Positions 22,240 to 32,493 of a stretch of 64,000 bases of DNA are shown here, one piece after another (within the stretch, counting starts at the first letter, position 1; each line of letters opens with the position of its first letter). Origin of the DNA: Enterobacter cancerogenus (GTDB lineage: Bacteria; Pseudomonadota; Gammaproteobacteria; Enterobacterales; Enterobacteriaceae); assembly GCF_019047785.1 (NCBI RefSeq), contig NZ_CP077290.1:4216001-4280000 (forward strand), written 5' to 3'. A program made the position numbers and the translations under genes. Below the pieces are notes generated by a model. It made no database searches. It was not told the DNA's origin and saw only the letters and a list, made by a program, of their open reading frames with translations.

Positions 22240-23635
22240 GCCGCAGTCGCTTTACCTGCAACTTTTGCTCTTTCTGGGTTTACCGCTGCTGCTGTTATGG
22301 GGGTTGTCAGCCTTCAATAGCTACGTCAGCGCGCTACAGGCGGCGACGCAGGCCTATGACCGCACGCTGTTATCCTCGGCGCGCACGGTGTCGGAGCGGC
22401 TGGAGGTACACAACGGTAAGCTCCAGGTGAACGTCCCCTGGGTGGTGCTCGACAGCTTCGAGCTGAACATGAACGATCGTCTTTACTACAAGGTGGTCGA
22501 TCCCGACGGTCGGGTGATCTCCGGCTATGACGATCTGCCGAAAATGCCCCCCTCCACGTCGCGCACCCGGCTCTATCCCGCGCTGGCCTGGTTTTACCAT
22601 ACCGGGTATCGCGGGCAGGCGATCCGCGTGGCGAAGCTGCTCCAGCCCGTAAACGAAGACAATGTGGTGGGGATGGCGGAGATCTACGTCGCCGAAACCC
22701 TCCAGTCCCGGCGCTATCTGGCGACTCAGCTTCTGTTCTCATCACTCGTGTCCCAGGGGCTGTTGGTGCTGCTGACGCTGGTTTTAACCGCCTGGCTGCT
22801 GCGCCGCGTACTGCGCCCGATGCGTCAACTCTCGTCGCTGATGGTCCGCCGTGAGCCCGGGTTGCTGGCCCCGCTGCCGGAGCTGTTGCCCTGGTCTGAA
22901 ACGCGCCTGCTGATCGTGGCATTTAACCGTTACATCGACCGGCTGCGCGGCGTGCTGTCGCGCCAGGCGCGTTTCAATGCCGATGCCTCTCATCAGCTCA
23001 AAACGCCGCTGGCGGTGCTAAAAACCCAGGTTTCCGTTGCCCTGACGCGCAACGATCCGGCGCTGTGGCAGGAGAGCTTGCGGGCGATGAACGTCACCCT
23101 GGATAACACCATCGTGCTGACCGAACGGCTGTTACAGCTTTCGGTGGTGAAGCGAAAAGAGCAGGGGGAACGGCAGTTTGCCCCGGTCGATTTGGTGCAG
23201 GTGGTGCAAAACTGCTGTTTCTCCCGGCTGGCGCAGGCGCGCAGTAAGGCTATCGATCTGGGTTATGACGGCGTTCAGCAGCCGGTGATGATTGAGGGCG
23301 ATGACGTGCTGCTGGGCGAACTTTGCGCCAACCTGCTGGAGAACGCGATCAAATACACGCCCGAACAGGGGATCGTGACGGTGTACCTGCGTACGGACAA
23401 CGGTGCGGTTGAGCTGAGCGTGGAGGACAGCGGGCCGGGGATTGCCGACGATCTCATCCCGCAGGCGCTGCTGGCGTTTCACCGGCTGGATAACGTGGGC
23501 GACGCCGCCGGGTCCGGCATTGGCCTGGCGCTGGCAAATGATATTGCCCGCCTGCATCGTAGCCATCTTCAGCTAACGCGCAGCGAAAATCTGGGCGGGC
23601 TGAGCGTGAAAATGCGCTTTTTATTGATGGTGTAA
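22226..23635 (+). CDS. tctE: Two-component sensor kinase TctE
   Basis: Membrane histidine kinase of 469 residues that partners TctD. It has two transmembrane segments (about 12-34 and 166-192) around a periplasmic sensor domain of about 130 residues, then a HAMP-like linker. The phosphorylation site H256 is in DASHQLKTPLAVLK. The ATPase domain has an N box (LCANLLENAIKYTPE), a G1 box (VEDSGPGIADD) and a G2 box (GSGIGLALANDIAR). The likely stimulus is citrate or tricarballylate, inferred from the adjacent transporter. Confidence 0.92.
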   Translation: MKWLKPQSLYLQLLLFLGLPLLLLWGLSAFNSYVSALQAATQAYDRTLLSSARTVSERLEVHNGKLQVNVPWVVLDSFELNMNDRLYYKVVDPDGRVISGYDDLPKMPPSTSRTRLYPALAWFYHTGYRGQAIRVAKLLQPVNEDNVVGMAEIYVAETLQSRRYLATQLLFSSLVSQGLLVLLTLVLTAWLLRRVLRPMRQLSSLMVRREPGLLAPLPELLPWSETRLLIVAFNRYIDRLRGVLSRQARFNADASHQLKTPLAVLKTQVSVALTRNDPALWQESLRAMNVTLDNTIVLTERLLQLSVVKRKEQGERQFAPVDLVQVVQNCCFSRLAQARSKAIDLGYDGVQQPVMIEGDDVLLGELCANLLENAIKYTPEQGIVTVYLRTDNGAVELSVEDSGPGIADDLIPQALLAFHRLDNVGDAAGSGIGLALANDIARLHRSHLQLTRSENLGGLSVKMRFLLMV

Positions 23636-23762
23636 ATACCGAAATTATCAAATCGTTACAAACTAATTGCCTGACGCACGCAGAGTGCTTGATCCCAAAG
23701 ACACGCAGGTTAAAATCTCGCGGTTTTGGGACATCTCTAATTATTACGTGCGGGACATGACA

Positions 23763-24302
23763 ATGAAAAAAGTGGCATTTTTGGGCGCAGGCCTGATGTT
23801 TGTTTCAGTTGCGGCAAACGCAATTTCCTTTAACGGCTCAGCGGGTCAGGATTACACCCACCTGGGCTTTGGCCTGGGGACGGAAACCTCTGGCCTGGCG
23901 ATGACGGGCGGCTGGACGCATAACGACGACGACGGCGATGCGGCAAGCCTCGGCCTTGGCCTTAACGTTCCGCTGGGGCCATTCCTGGCAACCGTGGGCG
24001 GTAAAGGTATCTACACCAACCCGAACGACGGTGACGAAGGATACGCGGCGGCCGTTGGCGGCGGACTGCAGTGGAAAATTGGCGACAGCTTCGGCCTGTT
24101 CGGCGAGTATTACTACTCTCCGGATTCGCTCTCCAGCGGTATCGACAGCTATCAGGAAGCTAACGCCGGTGCACGCTGGACCATCATGCGTCCTGTTACC
24201 ATCGAAGCAGGCTACCGCTATCTGAACCTGGCCGGTAAAGACGGCAACCGCGACAACGCGCTGGCCGACGGCCCGTACGTGGGCGTGAGCGCAGGCTTCT
24301 AA
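23763..24302 (+). CDS. yfaZ: YfaZ family outer membrane protein
   Basis: Predicted small outer membrane beta-barrel of 179 residues with a signal peptide (1-20, cleavage after VAANA). The mature part alternates hydrophobic and polar residues and ends in aromatic F (GVSAGF), as outer membrane barrels do. The function is unknown. I choose the ATG at 23763 because it begins the signal peptide and matches E. coli YfaZ in length; the open frame 32 codons upstream has no coding character. A GGGA site lies eight bases before the start. Confidence 0.9.
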   Translation: MKKVAFLGAGLMFVSVAANAISFNGSAGQDYTHLGFGLGTETSGLAMTGGWTHNDDDGDAASLGLGLNVPLGPFLATVGGKGIYTNPNDGDEGYAAAVGGGLQWKIGDSFGLFGEYYYSPDSLSSGIDSYQEANAGARWTIMRPVTIEAGYRYLNLAGKDGNRDNALADGPYVGVSAGF

Positions 24303-24306
24303 TCCC

Positions 24307-24335
24307 CCCGGCGCGGCGGCCTGCCGCGCCAGTTT
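24307..24335 (+). terminator. GC-rich hairpin after yfaZ
   Basis: The stem GGCGCGGC / GCCGCGCC with a five-base loop (GGCCT) lies just after the yfaZ stop. Only a short AGTTTAT follows, so termination would be weak or Rho-dependent. Confidence 0.45.
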
Positions 24336-24396
24336 ATCGCTTCCCCCCTCTCCCAATTGCGCTATAGTGTTTTGACTATTAAAGCGGGAGAACACA

Positions 24397-25596
24397 ATGA
24401 TTAACGTGGAGATGTTATCCACCGGCGATGAAGTGCTGCATGGTCAAATCATCGATACCAATGCGGCCTGGCTCGCCGATTTATTCTTTGAGCAGGGATT
24501 ACCGTTAACGCGCCGCAATACGGTAGGCGACAACCTTGAGTCGCTGGTGAACATTCTGCGCGAACGCAGCGAGCACGCTGACGTGCTGATTGTGAACGGC
24601 GGCCTTGGCCCAACCGGCGACGATCTTAGCGCGCTGGCCGCCGCCACGGCGAAAGGCGAAGGGCTGGTCCTCCACGAAGCGTGGCTGGCGCAGATGGAGC
24701 GCTTTTTCTCCGAGCGCGGTCGCGTCATGGCCCCCAGCAACCGCAAGCAGGCCGAAATCCCCGCCAGCGCCGAGCTGGTGGATAACCCCGTCGGTACCGC
24801 CTGTGGCTTTGCCGTTAAGCTTAACCGCTGCCTGATGTTCTTCACGCCGGGCGTGCCGTCTGAATTTAAAGTGATGGTCGAGCAGCAAATCCTGCCGCGC
24901 CTGCGCGCGCGTTTCACCCTGCCTGAGCCGCCGCTGTGTCTGCGTCTGACTACCTTTGGCCGCTCTGAAAGCGATCTTGCCCAGAGCCTCGACAGTCTGC
25001 CGCTGCCGCCGGGCGTCTCGATGGGCTACCGCTCTTCTATGCCGATTATCGAGCTGAAGCTGACCGGCCCGGCGACGCAAAAGGAGGCCATGCTGGCGCT
25101 GTGGCCTGAGGTACAGCGCGTGGCGGGAGAGAGCCTGATCTTTGAGGGAACGGAAGGGCTGCCTGCGCAGATTGCCCGCACCCTGAAGTCGCGTCAGCTG
25201 AGCGTTACGCTGAGCGAACAGTTCACCGGCGGGCTTCTGGCGCTGCAGCTTTCACGGGCGGATGCGCCGCTTCTGGCCAGTGAAGTGGTGCCGTTCCAGC
25301 AGGAAACGCTGGCGCAGACCGCGCGCTGGGCGTCGGAGCGCAGGGTTAAGCATTTCGCCGGGCTGGCGCTGGCCGTCGGCGGCGTGGAGGGCGAGCACCT
25401 TAATTTTGCCCTCGCGACGCCGGAAGGAACCCATGCGCTGCAGGTAAAAATGAGTATCACCCGCCACAGCCAGGCGGTGCGTCAGGAGGTGTGTGCCATG
25501 ATGGCGCTCAACATGCTGCGACGCTGGCTGAACGGCAAACCGGTCGCCAGCGAGCATGGCTGGATCAATGTGGTTGATTCCCTGTTTGTTGAGTAA
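24397..25596 (+). CDS. yfaY: CinA-like protein YfaY
   Basis: CinA-family protein of 399 residues. It has a molybdopterin-binding-like domain (COG1058, about 1-170) with NGGLGPTGDD near 67 and FTPGVPSEF near 149, and a C-terminal region resembling a degenerate nicotinamide-nucleotide amidase domain. The true activity of YfaY in E. coli is unclear; full CinA proteins have pyrophosphatase and NMN deamidase activity. The start ATG at 24397 follows GCGGGAGAACACA. It is convergent with glpC. Confidence 0.88.
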   Translation: MINVEMLSTGDEVLHGQIIDTNAAWLADLFFEQGLPLTRRNTVGDNLESLVNILRERSEHADVLIVNGGLGPTGDDLSALAAATAKGEGLVLHEAWLAQMERFFSERGRVMAPSNRKQAEIPASAELVDNPVGTACGFAVKLNRCLMFFTPGVPSEFKVMVEQQILPRLRARFTLPEPPLCLRLTTFGRSESDLAQSLDSLPLPPGVSMGYRSSMPIIELKLTGPATQKEAMLALWPEVQRVAGESLIFEGTEGLPAQIARTLKSRQLSVTLSEQFTGGLLALQLSRADAPLLASEVVPFQQETLAQTARWASERRVKHFAGLALAVGGVEGEHLNFALATPEGTHALQVKMSITRHSQAVRQEVCAMMALNMLRRWLNGKPVASEHGWINVVDSLFVE

Positions 25597-25602
25597 CGAA
25601 TG

Positions 25603-25625
25603 TGCCGGGGCAAACCGCCCCGGCA
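25603..25625. terminator. Hairpin between convergent yfaY and glpC
   Basis: A perfect nine-base stem TGCCGGGGC / GCCCCGGCA closes a five-base loop. It lies in the 33-base gap between the two converging stops. There is no T-run, but its position suits a shared bidirectional terminator. Confidence 0.6.
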
Positions 25626-25629
25626 TCGC

Positions 25630-26820
25630 TTAGCCCAGCGCGTTTGCCAGCAGGGTGATGGGATGTTCGCAGCGTTTGCTGGTGGACATTTCAATCTGCC
25701 ATTTGCAGGTTTCGCAGTCGGTCACTACCAGGTCGGCTCCGCTCTCCTCTATCTGCCTGAACAGCGGCGCGCCAATCGCCTGCGACGTGTCGTAGTTTTC
25801 ACGCTTAAATCCGTAGGTGCCCGCTATCCCGCAGCAGCGCGAATCCAGCACCGTCAGCTCCAGCCCCGGGATCAGCCGCAGCAACTCCAGCGTATACAGC
25901 GACCAGCCCATCTTTTCCATATGACATGGCGTGTGATACACCACCTTCAGCGGCAGGGTGCCCAGCGGTAAGGTCTTCCCGCTGTCCAGCATGCGCCACA
26001 AAAACCGCGTTGCCAGTTCAATATGGTCGCGCAGATCGGTGTTATCCACGTCCAGCAGGTGAGGGTACTCGTCGCGCAGGGTGAAGGTGCAGGTAGACGA
26101 GGTGGCAAGAACCGGCATGCCTTTCCCGACGATCGCGTCGCGCAGGGAGGTGACGTTGCTGCGGGCCTGCCTGCGCGCTTTATCCGTAAAGCCGTTGGCA
26201 ATCAGCGGCACGCCGCAGCATTTTTCCTTGCTGAGGAGCTGCACACCTGTGCCCATCGCGTTCAGCACTTTCAGCAGGTCTTTTCCTAACTGCGGGTGGT
26301 TGTAATTCACGTAGCAGCCATGGAAGAACGCCACCTGATCGGCAAAGCGGGCCTGCTCTGCCGCCACCGATTTGTACCAGCGACGGAAGGTGCCGTGGGC
26401 GTATTTCGGCAGGCTGCGGTGGTGGTCAATTTTCAGCGTCGCGTCGAGCAGCCGGCGTACCGGTTTCAGGGAGGTGGCGGCATTCACCAGCGGCGCGAAG
26501 GACGTGGAAACGCTGCCCATCAGGTCGGTATGGCTGAGGATCGCATCGCGCAGCGTCGGTTTTTGCGTGCTGTACTGCGCCCGGGCGCGCTGGATGATGT
26601 CGCCGATTTTGACGTCTGACGGACAGGCCACCTCGCAGCGCTTGCAGTTAATGCAGTATTTCAGCGCATCATCGTAGAGTGCGGCGTCTTTCAGACGCAA
26701 GCGCTCGCCGTCAGGCCCGGCCTGTTTTGGGCCTGGATAACGCGGGTTCACGCCGCTGACCGGGCAGACCGTGGTGCACACCGTGCATTTTATGCAGCTT
26801 TCGAAACGGCTATCGCTCAT
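25630..26820 (-). CDS. glpC: Anaerobic glycerol-3-phosphate dehydrogenase subunit C
   Basis: Fe-S subunit that anchors GlpAB to the membrane and passes electrons to menaquinone in anaerobic glycerol-3-phosphate oxidation. 396 residues, as in E. coli. Two ferredoxin motifs, [12 protein letters not shown] (near 8) and [12 protein letters not shown] (near 54), are followed by two CCG domains (KEKCCGVPL near 203; [12 protein letters not shown] near 335). The start is the ATG at 26820 (MSDSRFESC), which overlaps the glpB stop by four bases. The open frame extends 20 codons upstream without support. Confidence 0.95.
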   Translation of the reverse strand: MSDSRFESCIKCTVCTTVCPVSGVNPRYPGPKQAGPDGERLRLKDAALYDDALKYCINCKRCEVACPSDVKIGDIIQRARAQYSTQKPTLRDAILSHTDLMGSVSTSFAPLVNAATSLKPVRRLLDATLKIDHHRSLPKYAHGTFRRWYKSVAAEQARFADQVAFFHGCYVNYNHPQLGKDLLKVLNAMGTGVQLLSKEKCCGVPLIANGFTDKARRQARSNVTSLRDAIVGKGMPVLATSSTCTFTLRDEYPHLLDVDNTDLRDHIELATRFLWRMLDSGKTLPLGTLPLKVVYHTPCHMEKMGWSLYTLELLRLIPGLELTVLDSRCCGIAGTYGFKRENYDTSQAIGAPLFRQIEESGADLVVTDCETCKWQIEMSTSKRCEHPITLLANALG

Positions 26821-28034
26821 TGTTCTGCCTCCGTGCGTTGAATAATCTGCTCTGCGGCATGAAGCGCCGTGATCGCACACACGCCGCCGCCGCAGCCCTG
26901 GGCAATTGGATCGTAGCCGCCCAGAATCGAGCCGACGGCGTAGAGGCCGTTAAGCGACCGGCCGTTGAGCTGCGGGTGCAGGTGGTTATCGACAATCACG
27001 CCAAACTGCTGCCAGGGCTGCGGCGTAAAGAAATCACTCTGATACCAGTCCGAACGGGAGGCGCTCTGCCGGACATCCAGCCCCAGAATGGCTTCGCGGA
27101 TCCCCTCGCGGGTACTCAGTAAGCCGTTACTGAAGAAGCTGCCGCTGGCCAGCACCACGGCGCGTGCGCGCAGCGGAATGTCGCCGTGGTTTCGCGTCCA
27201 CACCTCGCTGAGGTCGCTATCAGAAAGCGTGATCTTTTTCACCTCGTCACCCGCCATCCACACGCCGCCCTGGGCAATAAATTTTTGCTTAAGCTGCGTG
27301 TGCAGCCGAATACCCGGTACGGAAGGGGGAAGGGTCGGCAGCAAGCCGAGCGTGCACGGCAGACGGTCCGACAGCCAGCGCCAGAGTCGATTGTCGGTGA
27401 GGCCAAAGCACGCAGGCATCAACAGGGCGTCACACTGTTCAGCGAGCGGCCTGAGCGCGTCATACAGCAGCGGCCAGTTATCGTCGTTATCCAGCAGCCG
27501 CGCGATATTCACTGCCCGAAACTCGCTGGGGTTTTCGCGCAGCACGTCCAGTTCGGGAAGGTCTATTTCCGCCGCCGTCGCGTTAATGCCGCGCTGACAG
27601 AGCGAGGCCGCCGCCAGGTGCGGCTGAAAATCAAGAAAACCGCCAATCCCCACCACCATTACGCGTTCTGCGCTGAACGGGGCGACAGGAACTTCTTCCG
27701 GGCTGAGCCACGCGGAACGCAGGGTGCCGAGCGGCGTCACGCGCTGGTGATTTTTCTCAGCGCTGCCCTGCATCCGCGCGCCACAGGCGCTCAGCAGCCT
27801 TTCGGTTTCCTGCGCCAGGCGGGCAATGTTGTGCTCGCCGATCAGGGTGTAAGGATGCTCAGGCGCAAGTGCGCCGCGACAGGCATCGTCGAGGAGATCC
27901 AGCGATCCGGAAGAGAAGTGCAAAGCGCTCTGCCCGCGGGTGACGATGGCGCAGCGCAGACCACGTTGCGTGAGCGTGATCCCGCACAGCAGCCCTGCCA
28001 GCCCGCCGCCGACAATAACGGTATTAAATTTCAT
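26817..28034 (-). CDS. glpB: Anaerobic glycerol-3-phosphate dehydrogenase subunit B
   Basis: Flavoprotein subunit (probably FMN/FAD-binding) of the anaerobic G3P dehydrogenase. 405 residues from the ATG at 28034, with the dinucleotide-binding loop [13 protein letters not shown] at residues 6-18. Blocks conserved with E. coli include [18 protein letters not shown] near 180, PACFGL near 232 and the C-terminal [15 protein letters not shown]. It is shorter than the E. coli protein (419) because of small N-terminal-half gaps. The open frame runs 37 codons upstream inside glpA and is not likely used. It overlaps glpA by 11 bases. Confidence 0.93.
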   Translation of the reverse strand: MKFNTVIVGGGLAGLLCGITLTQRGLRCAIVTRGQSALHFSSGSLDLLDDACRGALAPEHPYTLIGEHNIARLAQETERLLSACGARMQGSAEKNHQRVTPLGTLRSAWLSPEEVPVAPFSAERVMVVGIGGFLDFQPHLAAASLCQRGINATAAEIDLPELDVLRENPSEFRAVNIARLLDNDDNWPLLYDALRPLAEQCDALLMPACFGLTDNRLWRWLSDRLPCTLGLLPTLPPSVPGIRLHTQLKQKFIAQGGVWMAGDEVKKITLSDSDLSEVWTRNHGDIPLRARAVVLASGSFFSNGLLSTREGIREAILGLDVRQSASRSDWYQSDFFTPQPWQQFGVIVDNHLHPQLNGRSLNGLYAVGSILGGYDPIAQGCGGGVCAITALHAAEQIIQRTEAEQ

Positions 28035-29652
28035 TATGTGGCTCCTTCTCCAGGCCGCAAAGTCCCTGATAAACCCAGCGGGTAAACTCGCTTTCGCGCA
28101 GGGCATCGCCCCAGGCAACGGGCTGAATGCCTTTCCAGCGTTCATTGAGGAAATCGCTGAGCTGGGTCAGGGACTGCGTTGAGGTGGTGGCGTGAAAGCG
28201 TTGCAGCAGCCCGGCGGCGCGACAGGCGCAAAGCTCGCCCTGACAGGTACCCATGCCGACGCGCGTGCGGCGGCGAAGATCGAGCAGCGTATTGACCGTC
28301 AGATTCTCGACGGCATATTGCACCTCGCCTGCGGTCACCGCTTCGCACTCGCACACCAGGCTGCGGCTAAGCCGCCCCTCGCCAAGCCACTGCGGGGTTC
28401 TGTCGCCGTGGCGATAAACGGCGGAGCCGCGCAGCGGGGCGGGCAGAGAGATGATTTTCTGCAGCGTTTTCTCGGTGGACTGACGCGATCCGGGCAGGGG
28501 CTGTTCTGCCGTGACGCACGGCGTTGTGTTACCGAGTTTGCGGCAGACCGCATCCGTGGCCCACTCTGCCATCAGGCGGTAGGTCATGAGCTTGCCGCCG
28601 GTAATGGTGATAAAGCCCTCCATGCCGTCACGTTGGGCATGATCGAGCAGGACGATCCCCCGGCTGACGTTGCGCCCGCTTGGGTCGTTATCGCTGGCGA
28701 CCAGCGGTCGCACACCCGCATAGGCGCGCAGAATGCGGGTTTGCGCCATCACCGGAGCCAGTTTCTCGCCTTCGCGCAGCAGGATATCCACCTCTTCGGT
28801 CGTCACCCGGTTAACGTCAATCTCGCTGTAATCGACGTGGGCGGAGGTGGTGCCGATAAGCGAAATGGTGTCGCCCGGTACCAGAATATCGGCGTCGGAA
28901 GGCTTACGACAGCGGTTGATGACGTGGTTGTTGATGCGATGATCGAGGATCAGCAGTGAACCTTTCGCCGGGAACATGCGGATGGATAAGTCGGCGTATT
29001 CCGCGATGCGTTGCCCCCAGATCCCCGCCGCATTAATAACCACGGCGGCATACAGTTCGCTGCGCTCGTTATATTGCGGGTCGAACACCCGCACGCCGCG
29101 CACTGTGTTGCCTTCGCGAATAAGCCCGGTGACTTCATGCCCGGTCACAATGCGCGCGCCGTGTTCCCGGGCATCCAGCATATTTGCGGCGGTCAGGCGA
29201 AACGGATCGACCGTGCCGTCGGGAACTTTCACCGCGCCGGTGATGGTCGGGTTGACAGACGGCTCCAGCCGACGCGCCAGCGCCGGGTCGATGGCGTCGG
29301 CCCGGATCCCTGCGGCCGTGCAGGCGGAAATAAAGGTTTGCTGAAACGCGAGATCGTCTTCGGGAAGGGTAATGAACAGCCCGTTGGTCGGTTCGATGCA
29401 GTGGCGGGCGATGCGTTTCAGGATCTGATTTTCCGCAATACACTCCCGCGCCGACTCATCGTCGGTCACCGCGTACCGTGCGCCGCTGTGCAGCAGGCCG
29501 TGGTTGCGGCCTGTGGCACCTGTCGCAATATCATGGCGCTCCAGCAGGGTCACGCTCAGGCCACGTAAGGCACAGTCGCGGGCGATGCCGGCCCCGGTTG
29601 CGCCGCCGCCAATGATTATCACATCGCTGTAGCGAGGATCGAGAACCGTCAT
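28024..29652 (-). CDS. glpA: Anaerobic glycerol-3-phosphate dehydrogenase subunit A
   Basis: Catalytic FAD subunit that oxidises glycerol-3-phosphate to dihydroxyacetone phosphate. 542 residues, as in E. coli. The FAD loop [15 protein letters not shown] lies near 11-25 and [16 protein letters not shown] near 46. The C-terminal BFD-like [2Fe-2S] domain shows CECE near 437 and [11 protein letters not shown] near 468. First gene of glpABC, divergent from glpTQ; expression is expected to depend on GlpR, CRP, ArcA and FNR. Confidence 0.95.
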   Translation of the reverse strand: MTVLDPRYSDVIIIGGGATGAGIARDCALRGLSVTLLERHDIATGATGRNHGLLHSGARYAVTDDESARECIAENQILKRIARHCIEPTNGLFITLPEDDLAFQQTFISACTAAGIRADAIDPALARRLEPSVNPTITGAVKVPDGTVDPFRLTAANMLDAREHGARIVTGHEVTGLIREGNTVRGVRVFDPQYNERSELYAAVVINAAGIWGQRIAEYADLSIRMFPAKGSLLILDHRINNHVINRCRKPSDADILVPGDTISLIGTTSAHVDYSEIDVNRVTTEEVDILLREGEKLAPVMAQTRILRAYAGVRPLVASDNDPSGRNVSRGIVLLDHAQRDGMEGFITITGGKLMTYRLMAEWATDAVCRKLGNTTPCVTAEQPLPGSRQSTEKTLQKIISLPAPLRGSAVYRHGDRTPQWLGEGRLSRSLVCECEAVTAGEVQYAVENLTVNTLLDLRRRTRVGMGTCQGELCACRAAGLLQRFHATTSTQSLTQLSDFLNERWKGIQPVAWGDALRESEFTRWVYQGLCGLEKEPHNEI

Positions 29653-29903
29653 TGTCTTCCCTCTATGTTCGTTTTTTTATCATTTAGCCACACTGAAAAT
29701 GTGGTTTGTTTGATTTCGAACATAAACGCGCGTTATTCGAAAGTGAAACGTGATTCCATGCGCTTTTTTGCGCATTCTGTCATATTTCTGTAACAATCTG
29801 TGCGTTGATTCACAGTAACAATCACCGTGATTTCTTAACATCGCCGCCTCTGGAATCGGGTGCGAGGCACCTTCTCATTCATTACAAGGCCACGGAGGCT
29901 GTC
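29653..29903. promoter_or_regulatory. Divergent glpABC / glpTQ control region with GlpR-like and CRP-like sites
   Basis: 251 bases between the two start codons. GlpR-like half sites are visible: TATGTTCG at 29664-29671, TTCGAACATA at 29715-29724 and TATTCGAA at 29734-29741. These resemble the ATGTTCG..CGAACAT operator known from E. coli, where multiple GlpR sites and CRP sites fill the same gap. At 29799-29814 TGTGCGTTGATTCACA fits the CRP consensus with one mismatch. Promoter boxes were not assigned. Confidence 0.7.
29799..29814. promoter_or_regulatory. CRP-cAMP binding site candidate
   Basis: TGTGC-N6-TCACA: the second half site is perfect and the first has one mismatch to TGTGA. It lies 90 bases before the glpT start, within the divergent glp control region. 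Confidence 0.6.
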
Positions 29904-31256
29904 ATGCTCAGTATCTTTAAACCTGCGCCGCATCGGGCGCGTCTGCCAGAGGCAGAGATAGATCCGCTTTACCGCCGTCTGCGTTGGCAAATCTTCCTGG
30001 GGATTTTCTTCGGGTACGCGGCGTATTATCTGGTACGTAAAAACTTCGCGCTCGCCATGCCGTATCTGGTGGAGCAGGGGTTTTCGCGCGGTGATTTAGG
30101 GTTTGCGCTCTCGGGGATCTCTATCGCCTACGGGTTTTCCAAATTCATTATGGGGTCGGTGTCGGATCGCTCGAATCCGCGCGTGTTCCTGCCAGCCGGT
30201 TTGATTCTGGCGGCTGCGGTGATGTTGTTTATGGGCTTTGTGCCGTGGGCGACGTCCAGTATTGCGATTATGTTTGTGCTGCTGTTCCTCTGCGGCTGGT
30301 TCCAGGGGATGGGCTGGCCGCCGTGCGGACGCACCATGGTGCACTGGTGGTCGCAGAAAGAGCGTGGCGGAATTGTGTCGGTCTGGAACTGCGCGCATAA
30401 CGTGGGCGGGGGTATTCCTCCGCTGCTGTTCCTGCTCGGAATGGCATGGTTCAACGACTGGAAAGCCGCGCTTTACATGCCGGCTTTTGGCGCGATCGTA
30501 GTGGCGATTATCGCCTTCGCCCTGATGCGCGATACGCCGCAGTCCTGCGGCCTGCCGCCAATTGAAGAGTACAAAAATGATTATCCGGACGACTACAGCG
30601 AACAGCATGAAGAGGAGCTGACGGCCAAACAGATCTTCATGAAGTACGTGCTGCCCAACAAACTGCTGTGGTACATCGCGGTAGCCAACGTTTTCGTTTA
30701 CCTGCTGCGTTACGGCATCCTCGACTGGTCACCAACCTACCTGAAAGAGGTGAAACACTTCGCGCTGGATAAATCGTCCTGGGCCTACTTCCTGTATGAA
30801 TACGCGGGTATCCCGGGTACGCTGATTTGTGGCTGGATGTCGGACAAGGTCTTCCGCGGCAACCGTGGTGCAACGGGTGTGTTCTTTATGACCCTGGTGA
30901 CCATCGCCACCGTCGTTTACTGGCTTAACCCGCCGGGCAACCCGGGCGTGGACATGGCCTGTATGATTGTGATCGGCTTCCTGATCTACGGTCCGGTGAT
31001 GCTGATTGGCCTGCATGCCCTTGAGCTGGCACCGAAAAAAGCGGCAGGGACGGCGGCAGGCTTTACCGGCCTGTTTGGTTATCTGGGTGGCTCAGTCGCC
31101 GCAAGCGCCATTGTCGGCTATACCGTTGACTTCTTCGGCTGGGATGGCGGCTTCATGGTCATGATTGGCGGTAGCGTACTGGCGGTACTGCTGCTGATTG
31201 TTGTCATGATTGGTGAAAAACGTCATCACGCCGAAATACAGGCACGTCGTCAATAA
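29904..31256 (+). CDS. glpT: Glycerol-3-phosphate / phosphate antiporter GlpT
   Basis: Major facilitator superfamily transporter of the inner membrane that imports glycerol-3-phosphate in exchange for phosphate; it also admits fosfomycin. 450 residues, twelve transmembrane helices. The organophosphate:Pi antiporter signatures are present: [18 protein letters not shown] near 35 (substrate arginine near 45) and [17 protein letters not shown] [15 protein letters not shown] near 135. The start is the ATG at 29904 ([10 protein letters not shown]), six bases after GGAGG; the open frame upstream is not coding. glpQ follows 11 bases after the stop. Confidence 0.95.
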   Translation: MLSIFKPAPHRARLPEAEIDPLYRRLRWQIFLGIFFGYAAYYLVRKNFALAMPYLVEQGFSRGDLGFALSGISIAYGFSKFIMGSVSDRSNPRVFLPAGLILAAAVMLFMGFVPWATSSIAIMFVLLFLCGWFQGMGWPPCGRTMVHWWSQKERGGIVSVWNCAHNVGGGIPPLLFLLGMAWFNDWKAALYMPAFGAIVVAIIAFALMRDTPQSCGLPPIEEYKNDYPDDYSEQHEEELTAKQIFMKYVLPNKLLWYIAVANVFVYLLRYGILDWSPTYLKEVKHFALDKSSWAYFLYEYAGIPGTLICGWMSDKVFRGNRGATGVFFMTLVTIATVVYWLNPPGNPGVDMACMIVIGFLIYGPVMLIGLHALELAPKKAAGTAAGFTGLFGYLGGSVAASAIVGYTVDFFGWDGGFMVMIGGSVLAVLLLIVVMIGEKRHHAEIQARRQ

Positions 31257-31267
31257 GGAGCATTACG

Positions 31268-32328
31268 ATGAAACTGACTCAACTCGCTACCGGCCTGCTG
31301 CTGGCCGGTGTCATGACAGGCTCGGCGCTGGCGGCAGATAAGATTGTCATTGCTCACCGTGGCGCCAGCGGCTATCTGCCCGAGCATACGCTGCCCGCGA
31401 AAGCGATGGCTTACGCGCAGGGGGCGGATTACCTTGAGCAGGATCTGGTGATGACCAGGGACGACCATCTGGTCGTCCTGCATGACCACTATCTTGACCG
31501 CGTCACCGATGTCGCCGACCGTTTTCCCGACCGTGCCCGCAAGGACGGCCGTTATTACGCCATCGACTTCACGCTTGACGAGATCCGCTCGCTGAAATTT
31601 ACCGAAGGCTTCGAGATTGAAAACGGCAAGAAGGTACAGGTCTATCCGGGGCGTTTCCCGATGGGCAAGTCCGACTTCCGCATTCATACCTTTGAAGAGG
31701 AAATCGAGTTTGTTCAGGGGCTGAACCACTCTACCGGTAAAACATAGGTATCTACCCGGAGATCAAAGCGCCGTGGTTCCATCATCAGGAAGGGAAGGAC
31801 ATTGCGGCAAAAACGCTGGATGTGCTGAAGCAGTACGGCTACACCAGTAAGAAGGATAAGGTCTACCTCCAGTGCTTTGATGCGGCTGAACTCAAGCGTA
31901 TCAAAACCGAGCTGGAACCGAAGCGGGGGATGGATCTCAACCTGGTGCAGCTGATTGCCTATACCGACTGGAATGAAACGCAGGAGAAGCAGCCGGACGG
32001 CAAGTGGGTTAACTACAACTACGACTGGATGTTTAAGCCGGGCGCGATGAAGCAGATTGCGCAGCACGCCGACGGCATCGGTCCGGATTACCACATGCTG
32101 GTGGCGGAAGGCTCCACGCCGGGACACATTACCTTCACGGCGATGGTGAAAGAGGCGCACGCCAGCAAGATGCAGGTGCATCCATACACGGTACGTGCAG
32201 ACCAGTTGCCGGACTATGCGACGGATGTGAATCAGCTTTATGACGTGCTGTATAACCAGGCGGGCGTCGACGGGTTGTTTACGGATTTCCCGGATAAAGC
32301 GGTGCAGTTCCTGCGAACGTCTCAGTAA
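31268..32328 (+). pseudogene. glpQ: Glycerophosphodiester phosphodiesterase GlpQ, frameshifted
   Basis: Periplasmic enzyme that hydrolyses glycerophosphodiesters to glycerol-3-phosphate for GlpT. The 5' part has a signal peptide (1-22, cleavage after ALA), the catalytic IAHRGASGYLPEHT block and HDHYLDR. At the A-run 31739-31742 one base is missing compared with the family (GKNIGIYPE expected). The frame therefore hits TAG at 31745, and the rest of the protein (GIYPEIKAPWFHH ... DFPDKAVQFL) continues in the next frame to 32328. With one more A the product would be 353 residues, close to E. coli's 358. Real mutation and homopolymer error are both possible. Confidence 0.87.
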
Positions 32329-32345
32329 CGCGTTGCACTAGTATG

Positions 32346-32370
32346 GACCCGCTTCGGCGGGTCTTTTTTT
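32346..32370 (+). terminator. Rho-independent terminator after glpTQ
   Basis: A seven-base stem GACCCGC / GCGGGTC with a TTCG loop, followed by seven Ts. It starts 18 bases after the glpQ stop. Confidence 0.93.
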
Positions 32371-32493
32371 GTTCATTTTTTATGAACGCCGGTTCGCGTT
32401 TGGCGCTCTGTTCAGCGCGGTTGGCCTCACATATTCTCCTTTTATACCCCGGCGTGGCTGTTTTCTGCCGGTAGCGCGACAGAGGAGAAAGAG

